In this document: positions 44,585 through 56,220 of the stretch, one piece after another | How positions within the stretch are numbered: the first letter of the stretch is position 1 | Layout: the number at the start of each line of letters is the position of its first letter | NCBI GenBank assembly: GCA_036936605.1 | Contig: JAUPFV010000003.1 | Location: forward strand, 81,700,273-81,764,272 | Direction: 5' to 3' | DNA length: 64,000 bases | From: Limnanthes douglasii subsp. nivea | Lineage: Eukaryota > Streptophyta > Magnoliopsida > Brassicales > Limnanthaceae | Translations under genes and position numbers: made by a program | The notes under the pieces: generated by a model | Databases searched by the model: none | What the model was told of the DNA's origin: nothing | Seen by the model: only the letters and a program-made list of their open reading frames with translations

Positions 44585-45723
44585 TGTTGGATCATAAATT
44601 TGATATGGTTAAACGGTCCAACCCACTCAATAAAGCCCGTCTATAAAGCATCTTCTAGAACCAATTAAATTAATAATTATTTAGTAGTGGAGGTCGTGTG
44701 TAAGACCATCTTTAGGTTGAGTGTAAGACACACTTTTATGTTGAGTGTAAGAAACACTTTTACCTTGACTGTAGTCATGAGGCTCAGTGTTTAAGTATCC
44801 ATAAGATCTTAGATGGTGGATCCTTGTCTCCAATATTGTTCTATAAATAGTGGAGCTCTCCCACCATCTAGAGCATCACACAAACACACCAAGAAGTAAA
44901 GTTAGAGGGAAAATTAGAGTGAGAGAAAAGAGAGACCAGAATTGTCTCTTGAGTGAAAGAAAAATATTTATCTTCTAGTGCGAGGTGTAAGAGTGTTCTT
45001 GTAACATTTCTTCTTTTCAATCTATATCAAATTTGCTTGTTTGTTTTTAGTGAGTTTTGTTTTATTATTTTCCGCCAACAAAGTGGTATCAGAGCCACAA
45101 GCTCTTTCCAAAATTTTGTTTTTAAATTTTCAACATATTTAAAAATATGGCAAATGGTGTATCCTCCTTCCAAGTTCCAACACTCAATAACAACAACTAC
45201 GACAACTAGAGTATCAAGATGAAAGCTCTCCTTGGAGCACATGATGTGTGGGATGCCGTAAAAAAGGGTTTGACGAACCCAAAGATGAAGCAAGCCGTAC
45301 TCAAGAGGAGAAAACAAATTTGAAGGATTCAAGAAAGAGAGACAAAAAATCTCTCTTCCTCATCTATCAAGCATTAGATGATGATGGCTTCGAAAAAATT
45401 TCAAGCGCATTCTCCGCCAAGCAAGCGTGAGAGAAATTACAAATCTCTTACAAAGGAGTCGAAAAGGTGAAAAAGGTACGACTCCAAACATTAAGAGGTG
45501 AATTTGAATCCTTACATATGAAAGCGTCCGAATCTATTTCGGAATATTTCTGAAGAGTAGCAACTGTTTCTAATCAATTAAAAAGAAATGGTGAGAAGTT
45601 AGAAGATGTGAGAGTAATAGAAAAAATACTTCGTTCGTTGGATCCCGAATTTGAGCATATCTTCGCGACGATTGAAGAAACTAAAGACTTGGATAAAATG
45701 ATGATTGAAGAACTTCAAGGATC
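44585..45723 (+). mobile_element. Ty1/copia family B, copy 4, truncated
   Basis: 5' LTR 44585-45080, primer site 45084-45096, gag from 45147. At about 45723 (TTCAAGGATC) homology to the other copies stops. It keeps GAA (glutamate) where copies 1-3 share TAA in gag (GATGATTTAAGAACTT), so it separated before that mutation or was corrected. Confidence 0.9.
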
Positions 45724-46450
45724 CACTTTCTTCTTTTGATTTCTCTCTTTCATATGAGACCTCACGATCCTCTAAGATTAAATATTTCTAAAATGTTTAG
45801 CTTTTCTACAAATGACTCTCTTTTGGTTTTGAGCGCTCATACTATTCGTAATTTTTAACTTTACGCTGAGTCAACATTGACACGATTAATTTATATAAAA
45901 AATCCAAAAAAATAGAACAAATTGTACTCCCTAATTGTTGCAGGGCATGGTCGTCCACCTAGCACTGCAGCAAACCTAATGCGAATCCAAAAAATAAGAT
46001 TTTTAAAGCTCTGATATCAATTGTTATATTTTATTTGAAATCAAATCAAATGATTGAGCATTAACTATCGTTATAATCTTACACGTGTTCCGATAACATT
46101 TTATCAAGTCGCATTTTTGATTTTTCAATTTTGTTTTTGACTTTTTTTACATATATTTATATAAATTCGGATATCCTAAAGTAACTATTTGATTTCTTAT
46201 TTATTATAATAAGCTTATCCAATATTATTAATTCAAGTAAATAACACGGCTAATTACTAGTAGACTTAATATATATATATATATATATATATAATTCAAA
46301 AGTTAGTTACCAATAACAACCTACAATAAATTAAAAATATCAATAGCCACCTAATTAACAAGTTTACTGAAAACGGTTTCCAACATAAAATTTTCCAACA
46401 ATACCTTCTAGATATAAAAACAGAAAATCTAAAAAACTTTCTTCTGTGTG
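45724..46450. other. Start of unrelated spacer DNA
   Basis: AT-rich and non-coding. GCTCTGATATCAATTGTTA at about 46010 looks like a mutated Met-tRNA primer site next to an LTR on the minus strand, so a retroelement remnant is possible. A simple (AT)n run lies at 46269-46292. Confidence 0.4.
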
Positions 46451-46870
46451 CGGATTTTTCAAAATTCACGAATCTTTCAGATTAAAGATTAACTTTCAGT
46501 GAAACGCGAGCATTTCAACTTTAAGAAACTATTAGATCAGGTTTTAACAAAAAAAAATTATTTTATTTCGTCTTAAATTTTTCAATTTTGTTGTTCGTCG
46601 TTATTTATAACCTTTAAAACTCCATATATTTCAAACCATAACGTAAAAAAATTCTAAAAATACAATTATTCCTTTATTTATAAAACGAACAAAACTAGAT
46701 GCATGAGTTATACTGTTTTTTGAATTTTTGTTAGGACTGCATTTGGTTGTGAAATTAAGAGTAATTTGGTCTGGAAAAAAAATGCGTTCCAGATGCAAAA
46801 TGATGTGTAATTGGGTTATAAAAAATCAAATGTGTTACAATTGGGTAATTAAACAGAAACCACACACGAC
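46451..46870. mobile_element. Diverged copy of the inverted-repeat transposon
   Basis: 46451-46735 matches the left arm of the unit transposon (CGGATTTTTCAAAATTCACG onward). 46735-46870 matches the reverse complement of its right-arm interior (for example GCATTTGGTTGTGAAATTAA). It is clearly more diverged than the tandem-unit copies, so it is an independent insertion. Confidence 0.6.
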
Positions 46871-48544
46871 GCTTAATATCAACCAACTATTCGGTGATAT
46901 CCGAGCATCTTTGAAAAAATGTGGCCTTCGTCGACATAATTAGTAACAATAATAAAAGTGTCTAACATCATTTTTTTAGGATCTCTTTATTTATCTTGTA
47001 TTGTAAGGAAAATTCCTAGCACAATCTCAACATTACCTTCTCCAACATTTCCAAACGCAATCATAGGTACATCACCAGTTATAAGTGAAGGCGTCAAGGG
47101 TTGAAGCTCCGTCAAGGGTTGTAGCTCACTCAAGTATTTTGGCTTCATCACTCTTCAAACTAAATTCTGGACACTTCATCTAAAGATCCATAAGCAAAGC
47201 GCTTTCAGCCTTATGCATAGCAGCTTTTGTCGAGCCACGCAAGATGGCATAAAACTTGGTGGTAATCACAGACCATTCAGCCCTTTCGGCTTGTAAACTT
47301 AGTTTTTCATGAAGAAGGATCCATACCATCTAAAAAAGCTTTAGTCGGTCGTCTAACGCTAACCACGCATTGGATGCTTTAATTTTGTCTGACATTTATC
47401 CACCTAGACCTTAAGGCTTTTAGGAGTCTCAGTAACCTGCTCCTATAGGAAATTGATGAGTTAACCGCTTCTGGAAAAATATTTTGAAAAAAAAAAACCA
47501 ATAATTATTTGCCGATTATTTGCTTCCGACCACTCGATCCCCCTCTCCATAATTAACAAATGCTCTAGCATTCATTTATCTACGAATATGGGATAAGTCT
47601 AGAGTCTGAGAACTTCTTCAGCACCCCTAATGTTCCAGTATTTATTTCTCCACAAAGATGAGATAAGTCTGGATTCTAATACTTTTTTTTGCTCCCTTAA
47701 TGTTACGGCGTCTTTTTTTAAGTCAGATAAGACTGAAATCTCTCAGCTTCCCTTTATTGATGTCCCGATACTATTTTTATTATGGTACGTCATTCGAAAT
47801 TTAGTATATGCACTTTCATACAACAAATAATATTGTGTCATGGCACTTACTATATAGGTATATATGTGCACATTGAAAACATCCATCTTCGGAAGAATCA
47901 CAAATTCATAAGGGTTAAAAATGAAAATATTATGCACCTGTTTTTCACAAAAGCAAGGGATATGTCTGAAAACTCTTGCATCCAACAAAATAAATAAAAC
48001 TGGGATAACATTAGTCAACAGCATTGTGCTGCTATGGAAGACTCTAATGTTACATAAATTCATGATGCATCATACAAAAAAGGATCAGATTGGACAATAT
48101 CATATTGGACACGCCCAACACTCAGTACAACGTGGTTTGAAGTGGCAATGACACGTAAGATGGAAATTTTGAATCATTTCCTCAATACCAAAGGAGACCA
48201 CGCGCATCTTCTTATCAAACAAACCAAAAATACTATTTTGGTACTCTAGATACAACCTAATGGGAGATCATTTGTCTGCGTAGGGATCTCTTCCTTTGCA
48301 GTTGATCATTTTATTGTACTCAAAAAACCACATTGTGAATGAAGAAGGCATTCTCTATGAATAAAGAAATAATAATCATAATTTCATTCATTTGGTATTC
48401 ATGAACAAAATAACAAAATATCACCAAGGGGCTACATTTGGTCATCAAAACAAAACACATAAATGAGTATAAACCAGTAAAGCAAGCAGGATTTAACAGA
48501 AAACCAAACAAAGGTGTTATGAATGAGTCGAATAGTGCCTTGAT
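46871..48544. other. Spacer without recognised genes
   Basis: AT-rich. Around 47090-47400 the minus strand has readable pieces (LSLQAERAEWSVITTKFYA, SDKIKASNAWLALDD) suggesting an old gene or element that I cannot identify. Nothing else recognised. Confidence 0.35.
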
Positions 48545-49412
48545 AGTGTATCGTGCTCGCGGTAAAGTTTTGTGTCATTAACAACTTGTAATACAATGGA
48601 TGATTTTCCTAAAAGAGTTTATGAGCCCATTAGGCCCACTATCTAGTAAGTCTATTAATTCCCTATAAATAGACTACTAAGGCTACACAAAACATAATCT
48701 GAAATCTGTACCTTTTCTACAATAGTGAAACTCTTTTTTATGGCGGCGCCCATGGATGTAGACAATTGTCGAACCACGTTAAATCTTGAGTTCATTTAAG
48801 TTTTTCCTTCACATATGTTCTGTGTTTGAGATATTTTGTGATAATTGCATAGTAATTTAATAACAAAATTGGTATCAGAGCCACATGCTGAAATTAGGGC
48901 TTTTGCAATTAGGGTTTCACAATGGCGTCTACAGCAACAAAATACATGATTGAAAAATTTGATGGGGGATCCAGCTTTGTGTTGTGGAAGATTAAACTGA
49001 AATCTTCATTGGTACTGCAAGGGTTGTGGAAGGCTGTGGAGAATAAGTTACCAGAAGAGATGAAAGAAGAGGAGAAGCAAGATCTTCAAGAAAGGGCTTT
49101 GTGCTGGATTTTAATGAGTGTGAAAGATAATGTGCTTCGCGAGATTAGTGGTGAGAAGACTGTTGCTTGCGCATGGAAAAATCTAGGAGATCTTTACTCA
49201 GAGAAATTAGTAATAAACTGATTATACTTGAAGAATCGTTTGTATGATTTCAGATTGAAAGACGGTATGTACATAACAGAGCACTTAGATAATTTTAAAT
49301 CAATTATAATGGAATTGGAGAACATAGATATCAATATTGAGGATGAGGATCAAGCTTTGTTTGTATTGAGATCATTACCAGCTCTCTATGAAAACTTCGC
49401 CACCATAACAAA
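48545..49412 (+). mobile_element. Copia family F fragment: LTR end, primer site and gag
   Basis: An LTR-like stretch with TATAAATA (48664-48671) ends AATAACA at 48865, followed by TGGTATCAGAGCC (48870-48882) and a gag start at 48922. The rest of the element is missing after about 49412. The left LTR limit is a guess. Confidence 0.65.
48922..49412 (+). pseudogene. Copia F gag fragment
   Basis: Copia gag N-terminus (MASTATKYMIEKFDGGSSFV, then LWKIKLKSSLVLQGLWKAV). One in-frame TGA at 49219-49221 interrupts it, and the frame then continues KNRLYDFRLKDGMYITEHL to LRSLPALYENF. No knuckle or pol follows. Different family from A to D. Confidence 0.82.
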
Positions 49413-52400
49413 AGGGTAGTCCAATAGAGCATCATTTTTCATAGGGATAATTTTCTTTTTCTTTTGTTGCATGAGCATGATCAATTACAGTAGTGTAATT
49501 ATCTTCGTCACCATCACCTTCACCTTGTTGCACGTTGAATGCATGGCCCTCGACTTGTTCCTCTTGTACCAAACCATCTGCAGTTTCGTCGTCTTTTCGA
49601 GAATAATCACAACATTTTCAATGACCGCACAAAAGGGAATGGAGGTAGCACTAAGTTCCACTTTTCCTTCTGAGATTGTTATAGATCAGCCTCAACTCCT
49701 TAGGGATTCGAAATCTCACCTATAACGGCCCTCGGTTCTACAAGATCAAATATCCTTCTTCAGGGCCATGATAGTTAGTTTATCTGGACATTTTCTTCTC
49801 GTCACATGTTGTTAGCGCAACCTCAATATGTGCAATATCACATTAATAAAAAAACTTACATGGTATCAATGTTTTCACCTCTCTGATCGCATGATTTTTT
49901 TTTATTCTGTCCGTCGTTGGATCTATTATAAATTTTGTTTCGTCATCTACGGCTATATCAAACGTATCAACATCCTAATATGGATACGAGCCTACTCATA
50001 TGGTGTGTCGTCATAATCCCACCATTATAAAATCACTCGATATCGTTGGCGTCTCTGTACGTAAAAATATGTTCGTCCAATGCATCATGAGCTTGTCCTA
50101 ATATAGTGGCTCAAAACTTGGAAGAAGTTCCCATAACTTGGGTTTTTCAGGCATCCAACACAATCGTTGGAACACATTGCAATTGCCGCTTAATACTCTA
50201 ACAACTAATATTCGTTGAGGTTTTGGCTCTACATAGCTAAGTAGCCTATCTTTTGAATTTTTTATTATAACAAAATTGAATGCACATTAGGTTTACCGAC
50301 CAAACATTATCGTAATATAGGCCTATGAGCCGAGAAGAAACATCAACAAGGCTTACGAGCTGAGCTTCAATAATATTAAGCTTCAATAATATTAAGCTTT
50401 TAAGCTGATGTGATCAAAATTTGGGCTTTATTCAAATTCAATTTCCTTTGGGCTTTAATCAAACTCAATCTCCTTATACCCATTATGTCTAAAATCGGAC
50501 CATATTTTGTTTTCGCTTTCTAAAAAATAAGTATAAATACTTTAATGTTTTAAGAGTGACTATATCTAATAAAGTAAAACGCATTCTTCAATATCTTACG
50601 TGCTATAGTATTACTTTCTTTAGTATAAAAACGGAGATGTCTTAGCAAATATTTTCTACAACCAACCAAAGGCTAAGACTAAGATCTCTTAGCATACTCT
50701 TATAACACTCTAGGAATTTATTTTTAATGTTACAAAATTCAACAATAAGTCTCATTAATCCAAGATCCATCAACAACTATAAATAATAATGATCCTAATC
50801 TCTTAAAGAATTAAAGATGTTGAAAATAATATATCGAAAGAAAAAAGCTAGTAATATGCGGGGTATTAGCTCGAATATATATTTCACAAGAGAGTTATAT
50901 CTTCCATTTTTTTTATAAAATATTATTTTGACTTGGTAGATCAAAATGAAAGTTCAAACTCACTTTCTCTAGTCTTTCTCTCGCCTTTCATAGAGAACTA
51001 GGGGGCTACTGCATGATATTTACAAGCAACACAAATAAATTTTGTTTTTCGAGATGAGCATTTAAAACCAAATAAACAAAGCAAAAAAAATTCAAGGTAA
51101 CGTCAAAACTCTAACAACATGTTACATGTTTTGGTACTATTTTCATCGTGGAAAAATAGAGTTTATTTTCTCAGTGAAGGTATTGGTCGGCAATGGGGTT
51201 TCCATGTAGGTTGAAACTGCGTCAACATGGATTAGATCCATAAGATCTCCAAGGTTAGTCTAGCTAGAGTAGAATTCCAATATACCAAGGTATTCAAAGA
51301 CTCTTAGGAGTTCAACCAAATAAAGCTATTATATTTCTTGGTATACTTTGGGATTGGACATTCTAAGTCAACAAAGAAGAGCATTGAAGATACTCGACAA
51401 GTTTTAGGAAACACTCGTAAAGAAAAACAGTCAGCAAAATTGAACACTACTCAAGGAGAAATTTCTCGATTCTTTCGGATGGACTAGAGGGGATACTAAT
51501 AAAGACGGATTTCACCACATCAGTTGAAGCCTCATATCAATAAGCATACTTGGCCTACCCTTATGTCACTTCTATCTTCGTAACACCTTTACCCGTGCAT
51601 TTTTCCCGTTCTACATTAAAACATCCACCATATGTTTTCTTAACCTATAGGTTTAATTTGATCTCAAGTTTGTATTATAGCTATATTCGTGGGAAATTAA
51701 CCATGTAAAAATGGACTAACTCGCCCAAACATCAAGTTAAACTTGCGACCTTGAGAATCACGGTTGCATATCTCTGCTCAGCTTGGTTTAATAGTGGACC
51801 AGTGAAAATTTCAATCTAAATATGAATCTGAAGTGGAATTTAAATTAATATAAAAAAAATAGATATATTATAAGAAACTTCCTAACATTTAAAAAATAAA
51901 GAGTGGTGATCATCGGAGATCAATTCGAACTAAAAATCAATCCGAAAATTAAGAGAGATAATTATGTTAAATGTTTTTTAAATCAAACAGAACCTTATCA
52001 TTGAATAGAAAGGAAAGGTATAGCTCAAAGTACCTAAAATTACTTAAAATACATATTGGCGCCAACCAAAATTTAGAGCGCTAAAATGAACTTGAACGAT
52101 ATTGAAGACTCTTATGCGAAACTATAGAGGAAACCAAGAAATTCAGAACTTTAACTGAAGTTATACGGACATTTGGGAATCTCTTCACAAGGAAATGATT
52201 TCACCATATAAGAGAATATCATATCTAAGGATAGAAACTTTGATAGTGAAGGTGAGCCCCTGTGAGAAGCTTAGAGATATTTTCAGATAATCAACTCATC
52301 AAACTTGAATTTTACTGAGATTATCAACAGTGTACTATGAAAGTAACACTCTTGAGGAAATTACTCAAAATGCAGAGGAGCATCGATAATTGAAAGTTAA

Positions 52401-52949
52401 AATTATCACCTTAAGGAACGGCCCAGCAACCTGCTCGATGAACTGACAGAGCCGTACCGAGAAGGCTTATCCATGTCCAACTTAGAAAATGTTTTGAATA
52501 AATACAATAGGATTATGAGCTTCATTAGTGCGTTCAATTAGTAGTCCAGTGTTATGTTTTGCTTTACTGAAACCCGATTATAAACAAAAACCTGCAAAAT
52601 CTTGTCAAGAGGTCTTCTAGCATATTAAAAAGGTTAGTGATATACAAATTTAATTAGATTCAATAGGATGAAGATGGAATATCAATAAAGATAAGAATCA
52701 CTTCTTATGTAACACAATCATATACTTTCAAGCAGAGTGATTGTACTCAACTGAAAGGGGAGTTGAGTGTTGTTGAATTCCATCTTCATCTTGCACTTGG
52801 AAGTCCATTTTGCTAGCCAGTCGACAGCGTTGTTTTGGACTCTAGATATATGTGCAAAATTTATGTAAGGGTATATAAGGAGCATGCATTATGTTTAAAT
52901 AGGCTCAAGAGACCATAGATAGTTTCCAGTTAGAAGAAGGTTTACCATG
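49413..52949. other. Long spacer without recognised genes
   Basis: Mostly AT-rich. At about 49430-49620 the minus strand is open for more than 60 acidic codons (DDETADGLVQEEQVEG, GEGDGDEDNYTTVIDHA) but I recognise no family; it could be the tail of a DNA transposon protein. A 16-base direct repeat (AGCTTCAATAATATTA) occurs near 50365-50395. Confidence 0.35.
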
Positions 52950-52953
52950 GAAT

Positions 52954-53175
52954 CTAATTCAATATCAATGTTAAACAAACTTTTACTCTTACATATTCGG
53001 AGACCGTCAATAAGTGTTCTTTCATCAGGCATACTTGGAGTAATCTTGTCGTAGAGGTTGCCACAACCATAAACAATATCTCCCTTGTTGTCTTGATGAT
53101 TACACCATCCCTAGCATCGTTGTTGGCAAGAGAAGACCTGTTAGTATTAAGCTTGAGTTTGTTCAGCAATAGCAA
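52954..53175 (-). pseudogene. LINE RNase H-like domain fragment
   Basis: LKLNTNRSSLANNDARDGVI resembles the start of the RNase H domain (LKLNTDGSS type) at the end of plant L1 ORF2. The first catalytic aspartate is replaced by asparagine (NTNR). Confidence 0.65.
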
Positions 53176-54232
53176 ATACCATTTGAGATGGGTAAGTTTG
53201 CACTTGTCCTTTAAAGGGAAGTAGCCACCTGATTCAGTGGCTGCAGATTCAAATTTAGTCCGGTGTTTTTTTATGAGAAGATTAGCCTAATCAATGCTAG
53301 TTAAGATGTTCTTGATTTAGTTTACAGCAGAAGTGGATGAATTGATCATGCCTTTGAATTTAGCTCTGTTTATGTCCTTTCATATACCCTATATATGATT
53401 TAGGGTAGAATATAGCACATATGGAAACCATGATTAGAAGAAAAAAATCATCTCCTTGTAATGTGATCTATAGTCATATATCTTCCAATGTAGATCTTGA
53501 ATATAGTAGTAAAGTAAGACCAAATAGCCTAAGAGTAGTTGTAAGCCACAAATAGATGGTTAGGGGTTTCAGCATTGTTGTAGAATTGGCATTTAGAAAT
53601 CAGGACAGTATGCCTGTTTTGAATGATTGAATCAATAGATAACCAATTCTGAAGAATTCTCTAATATAAAAATGATCATTTTTTAGGAGTTATACAGTTC
53701 CAAATCATACTAAATATGCTAGATTTGTTATTTTTCTATGTGATGTGATTGTTTCTTTTGTATTGAAAGTACCATATTTAGATAGCATCCATATGATAGT
53801 GTTTTTATTCTGCTCTTTCATTAGTTGAAAGGAAGACCATAAGCCTCTTTAAATTCCAAGAATTGTTATCCAAATAGTCTTTACTTTATCCAATATGTAC
53901 CAACCACTATCATTACTTTCATCAAGCTTAATTAGATGAGACTTTTTATAGCAGTTATCCAACCTAAAAATTCATGTCACCTCTGCCCAAGTTCCAGTTT
54001 ATGTTTGCTTCGTCTGTAGTTTTAATCATGGGCAACCTTTTCCAAGTTTGAGAACTAGTTTTTAACATTTGACCTAGAGAGGGTGAGATTATTTAAGGTG
54101 TGTAGCCTAGAGAGACTTATTCTCTCTTAATTATATCCAAAGCTTGCATGAGAATGTATCTTGGATGTCTTGAAGGTGTCTAACATTCAGACCATCCTTA
54201 CTAAAAGGCTTACGTAATTTAGCCCAGTTAGA

Positions 54233-54445
54233 CTAATGAACATTTTTCCTATTTTGAGTAGAGCTCGATACGAACTTGTTAAGGGTTCTTTCAATTTGAG
54301 TAATTATACTTTTAGGAAGATAACAGTTTTGCATCCAATACATAAGGAAGGGCATTAACACTGAATTAATTAATGTGAGTCTAACTTCATGTGATAAATG
54401 TTTCTTTTCCCACTTTATGATCTTAGTCCTTGTTTTGTTCAACAA
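54233..54445 (-). pseudogene. LINE reverse transcriptase C-terminal fragment
   Basis: KIIKWEKKHLSHEVRLTLIN and YWMQNCYLPKSIITQIER are typical of the thumb and connector of plant LINE reverse transcriptases. Confidence 0.75.
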
Positions 54446-54616
54446 AGGAATATAATTGCAATTCCTATTGTTAGTATTACGGGTTATACCTAAGTAGGAT
54501 ATAGGAAGGTTACTTTTGTTGAAGCCAATCTAGTTAGCTATAGTTGATATTTTGGTATGAAAGATATTTGAGGAGGCAATAATCTTAGTCTTATCCTTGT
54601 TGATGATCCTCGATAA

Positions 54617-54957
54617 GATGTCTTTATACTTCTGAAGAAAATTTCCTAGGTTTATTATAGTATAATTCAGCCCATCGGTAAATATAAGGATGACATCCGC
54701 AAAGGCAACAGAGGGACCTTGTTGATGGCCTTCCTTGAGATGTCTTTATACTTGTGAAGAAAGTTCTTAGGTTTGTTATAGTATAATTCAGCCCATTGGT
54801 AAATATAAGGATGACATCCGCAAAGGCAAGAGAGGGACCTTGTTGATGGCCTTCCCTGAGATGTCTTTATACTTGTGAAGAAAGTTCATAGGTTTGTTAT
54901 AGTAAAATTCAGCCCATTGTTAAATATAAGGATTACATCCGCAAAGGCAAGAGAGGG
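54617..54957. repeat. Tandem triplication of about 121 bp within the LINE
   Basis: Three copies start at 54617, 54739 and 54860 with GATGTCTTTATACTT. Each contains the reverse transcriptase catalytic region; the minus strand reads FADVILIFTDG in the first copy, where functional LINEs have FADD. Confidence 0.88.
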
Positions 54958-55082
54958 AATTATTATATTTCTCCTAGAAGCATATTTCATGGTCTTGTTT
55001 GTGCCAAATAGATTGTTAAGACCTCCGATCAGAACCTCTTCTGCTCTGATAAAGAGACTAGATTATAGGGGGTTTCTTTATC

Positions 55083-55463
55083 TTACACTTCTCTTAGTTT
55101 TAAAGTATCGTTTTGCCTCACCATTACTAAGAATAAAGACGTATATATTTCTAACCAGCATGTCAATAAGGATAACAAAACTAGGACAAAAACCAAATAC
55201 CACAGAACTTTTAAGAAGAAACCGCGGGACATTCTGTCAAAGGCTTTGGACATGTCCACCTTGGCAAGGATTTTACCAGCTTTATTCATTCTATTTAGAT
55301 CATGGATAAGCTCTTTAGGAATAAGGATATTGTCTTGAACAGACCTGTCAGGGACATACGCACCTTGAGAATCATAAATAATTTTAGGGAGAAGTGTTAC
55401 CAGTCTGTTATTGAGGATTTTGGACATTATTATGTACATTTGAGTACACAAGCTAATGGGCAT
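55083..55463 (-). pseudogene. LINE reverse transcriptase core fragment
   Basis: A 126-codon stretch: PISLCTQMYIIMSKILNNRL, then SQGAYVPDRSVQDNILIPKE and LAKVDMSKAFDRMS, the conserved palm start of plant L1 reverse transcriptases with the first catalytic aspartate. The remainder is degraded. Confidence 0.85.
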
Positions 55464-55778
55464 GTATTATTTCCATGTTGTAGGGTTGCAAGATTAGGGA
55501 ATGAGGCATAATCCAGTGGCCAAGATGCCATGGGTGATGTTCTGTCCCAGCATGAATAGTACCATGGCTTCGCATAAATCTTTTTTTATTATTTTCCAAC
55601 AAGTGATGAAGAAGAAGTTGTTGAATCCATCCATACTTACAGAGCTTGTGGTGTAAAGGCTTTTTATAATTTAATAAATTTTATCTTCTATGGGAGCATC
55701 CATAAGTAAGTTGTTATCACTTTCTGTAATCTAATTAGGAATATATATATATATATATATAATAATTTCATCACTCAT

Positions 55779-55967
55779 TCAGCTAGTTTCCGCTTCCTTG
55801 TTTTGATAGGGTAATTCAATTAAAATTTCTTTGATGTAGGCTTCAGCAGATATGCCCACGAGATAGTTATATATGATCCACTCATTGCTATATTTAATGC
55901 TAAGAATTTTATTTCTTCTTCTTTTATTTTTTACAAAATTGTGGTAGGTTTTAGTATTACTTCCCAT
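55779..55967 (-). pseudogene. LINE linker fragment upstream of the RT
   Basis: GSNTKTYHNFVKNKRRRNKI matches the GDxNTKxFH...R..N.I segment preceding the RT in plant LINEs. An (AT)n run lies just downstream at 55742-55761. Confidence 0.7.
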
Positions 55968-56220
55968 CCTTTATCCATGTGGAGTGAATTACTGATGTCG
56001 TTAAGATTCTTTAGTAGCTAAGGTCTTAAGATATAGAGCATTAGCCTTGGAAACGTTAATTTTGCCATCATATATTATTACAATCCTGAAGGATTAATTT
56101 AAGATTTTGAACAGAATCTTCAACCACAACTACTTTATCAAATATGTTTTAAACGCACTATTTGTTCCAGATTTTAATGGCCTCTTTGAGTCTTTTGAGT
56201 TTGTAGAGTTTGGTACAGTT

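Larger units (their letters stand above)
52950..56220 (-). mobile_element. L1-type LINE, minus strand, decayed
   Basis: Recognisable blocks in element order from right to left: LKRLKEAIKIWNK (about 56190), SNTKTYHNFVKNKRRRNKI (55967), RT core (55463-55083), the catalytic region (near 54685), RT thumb (54445-54233), a C-rich zf-RVT piece (NNAETPNHLFVAYN near 53560) and RNase H (53175-52954). Many stops and shifts. The endonuclease end is not seen, and neither are a poly-A tail or target duplication. Confidence 0.8.

Noticed and set aside
46269..46292. (AT)n run as a functional element, and likewise 55742-55761
   Set aside because: Ordinary simple repeats of AT-rich plant DNA with no other signal nearby.
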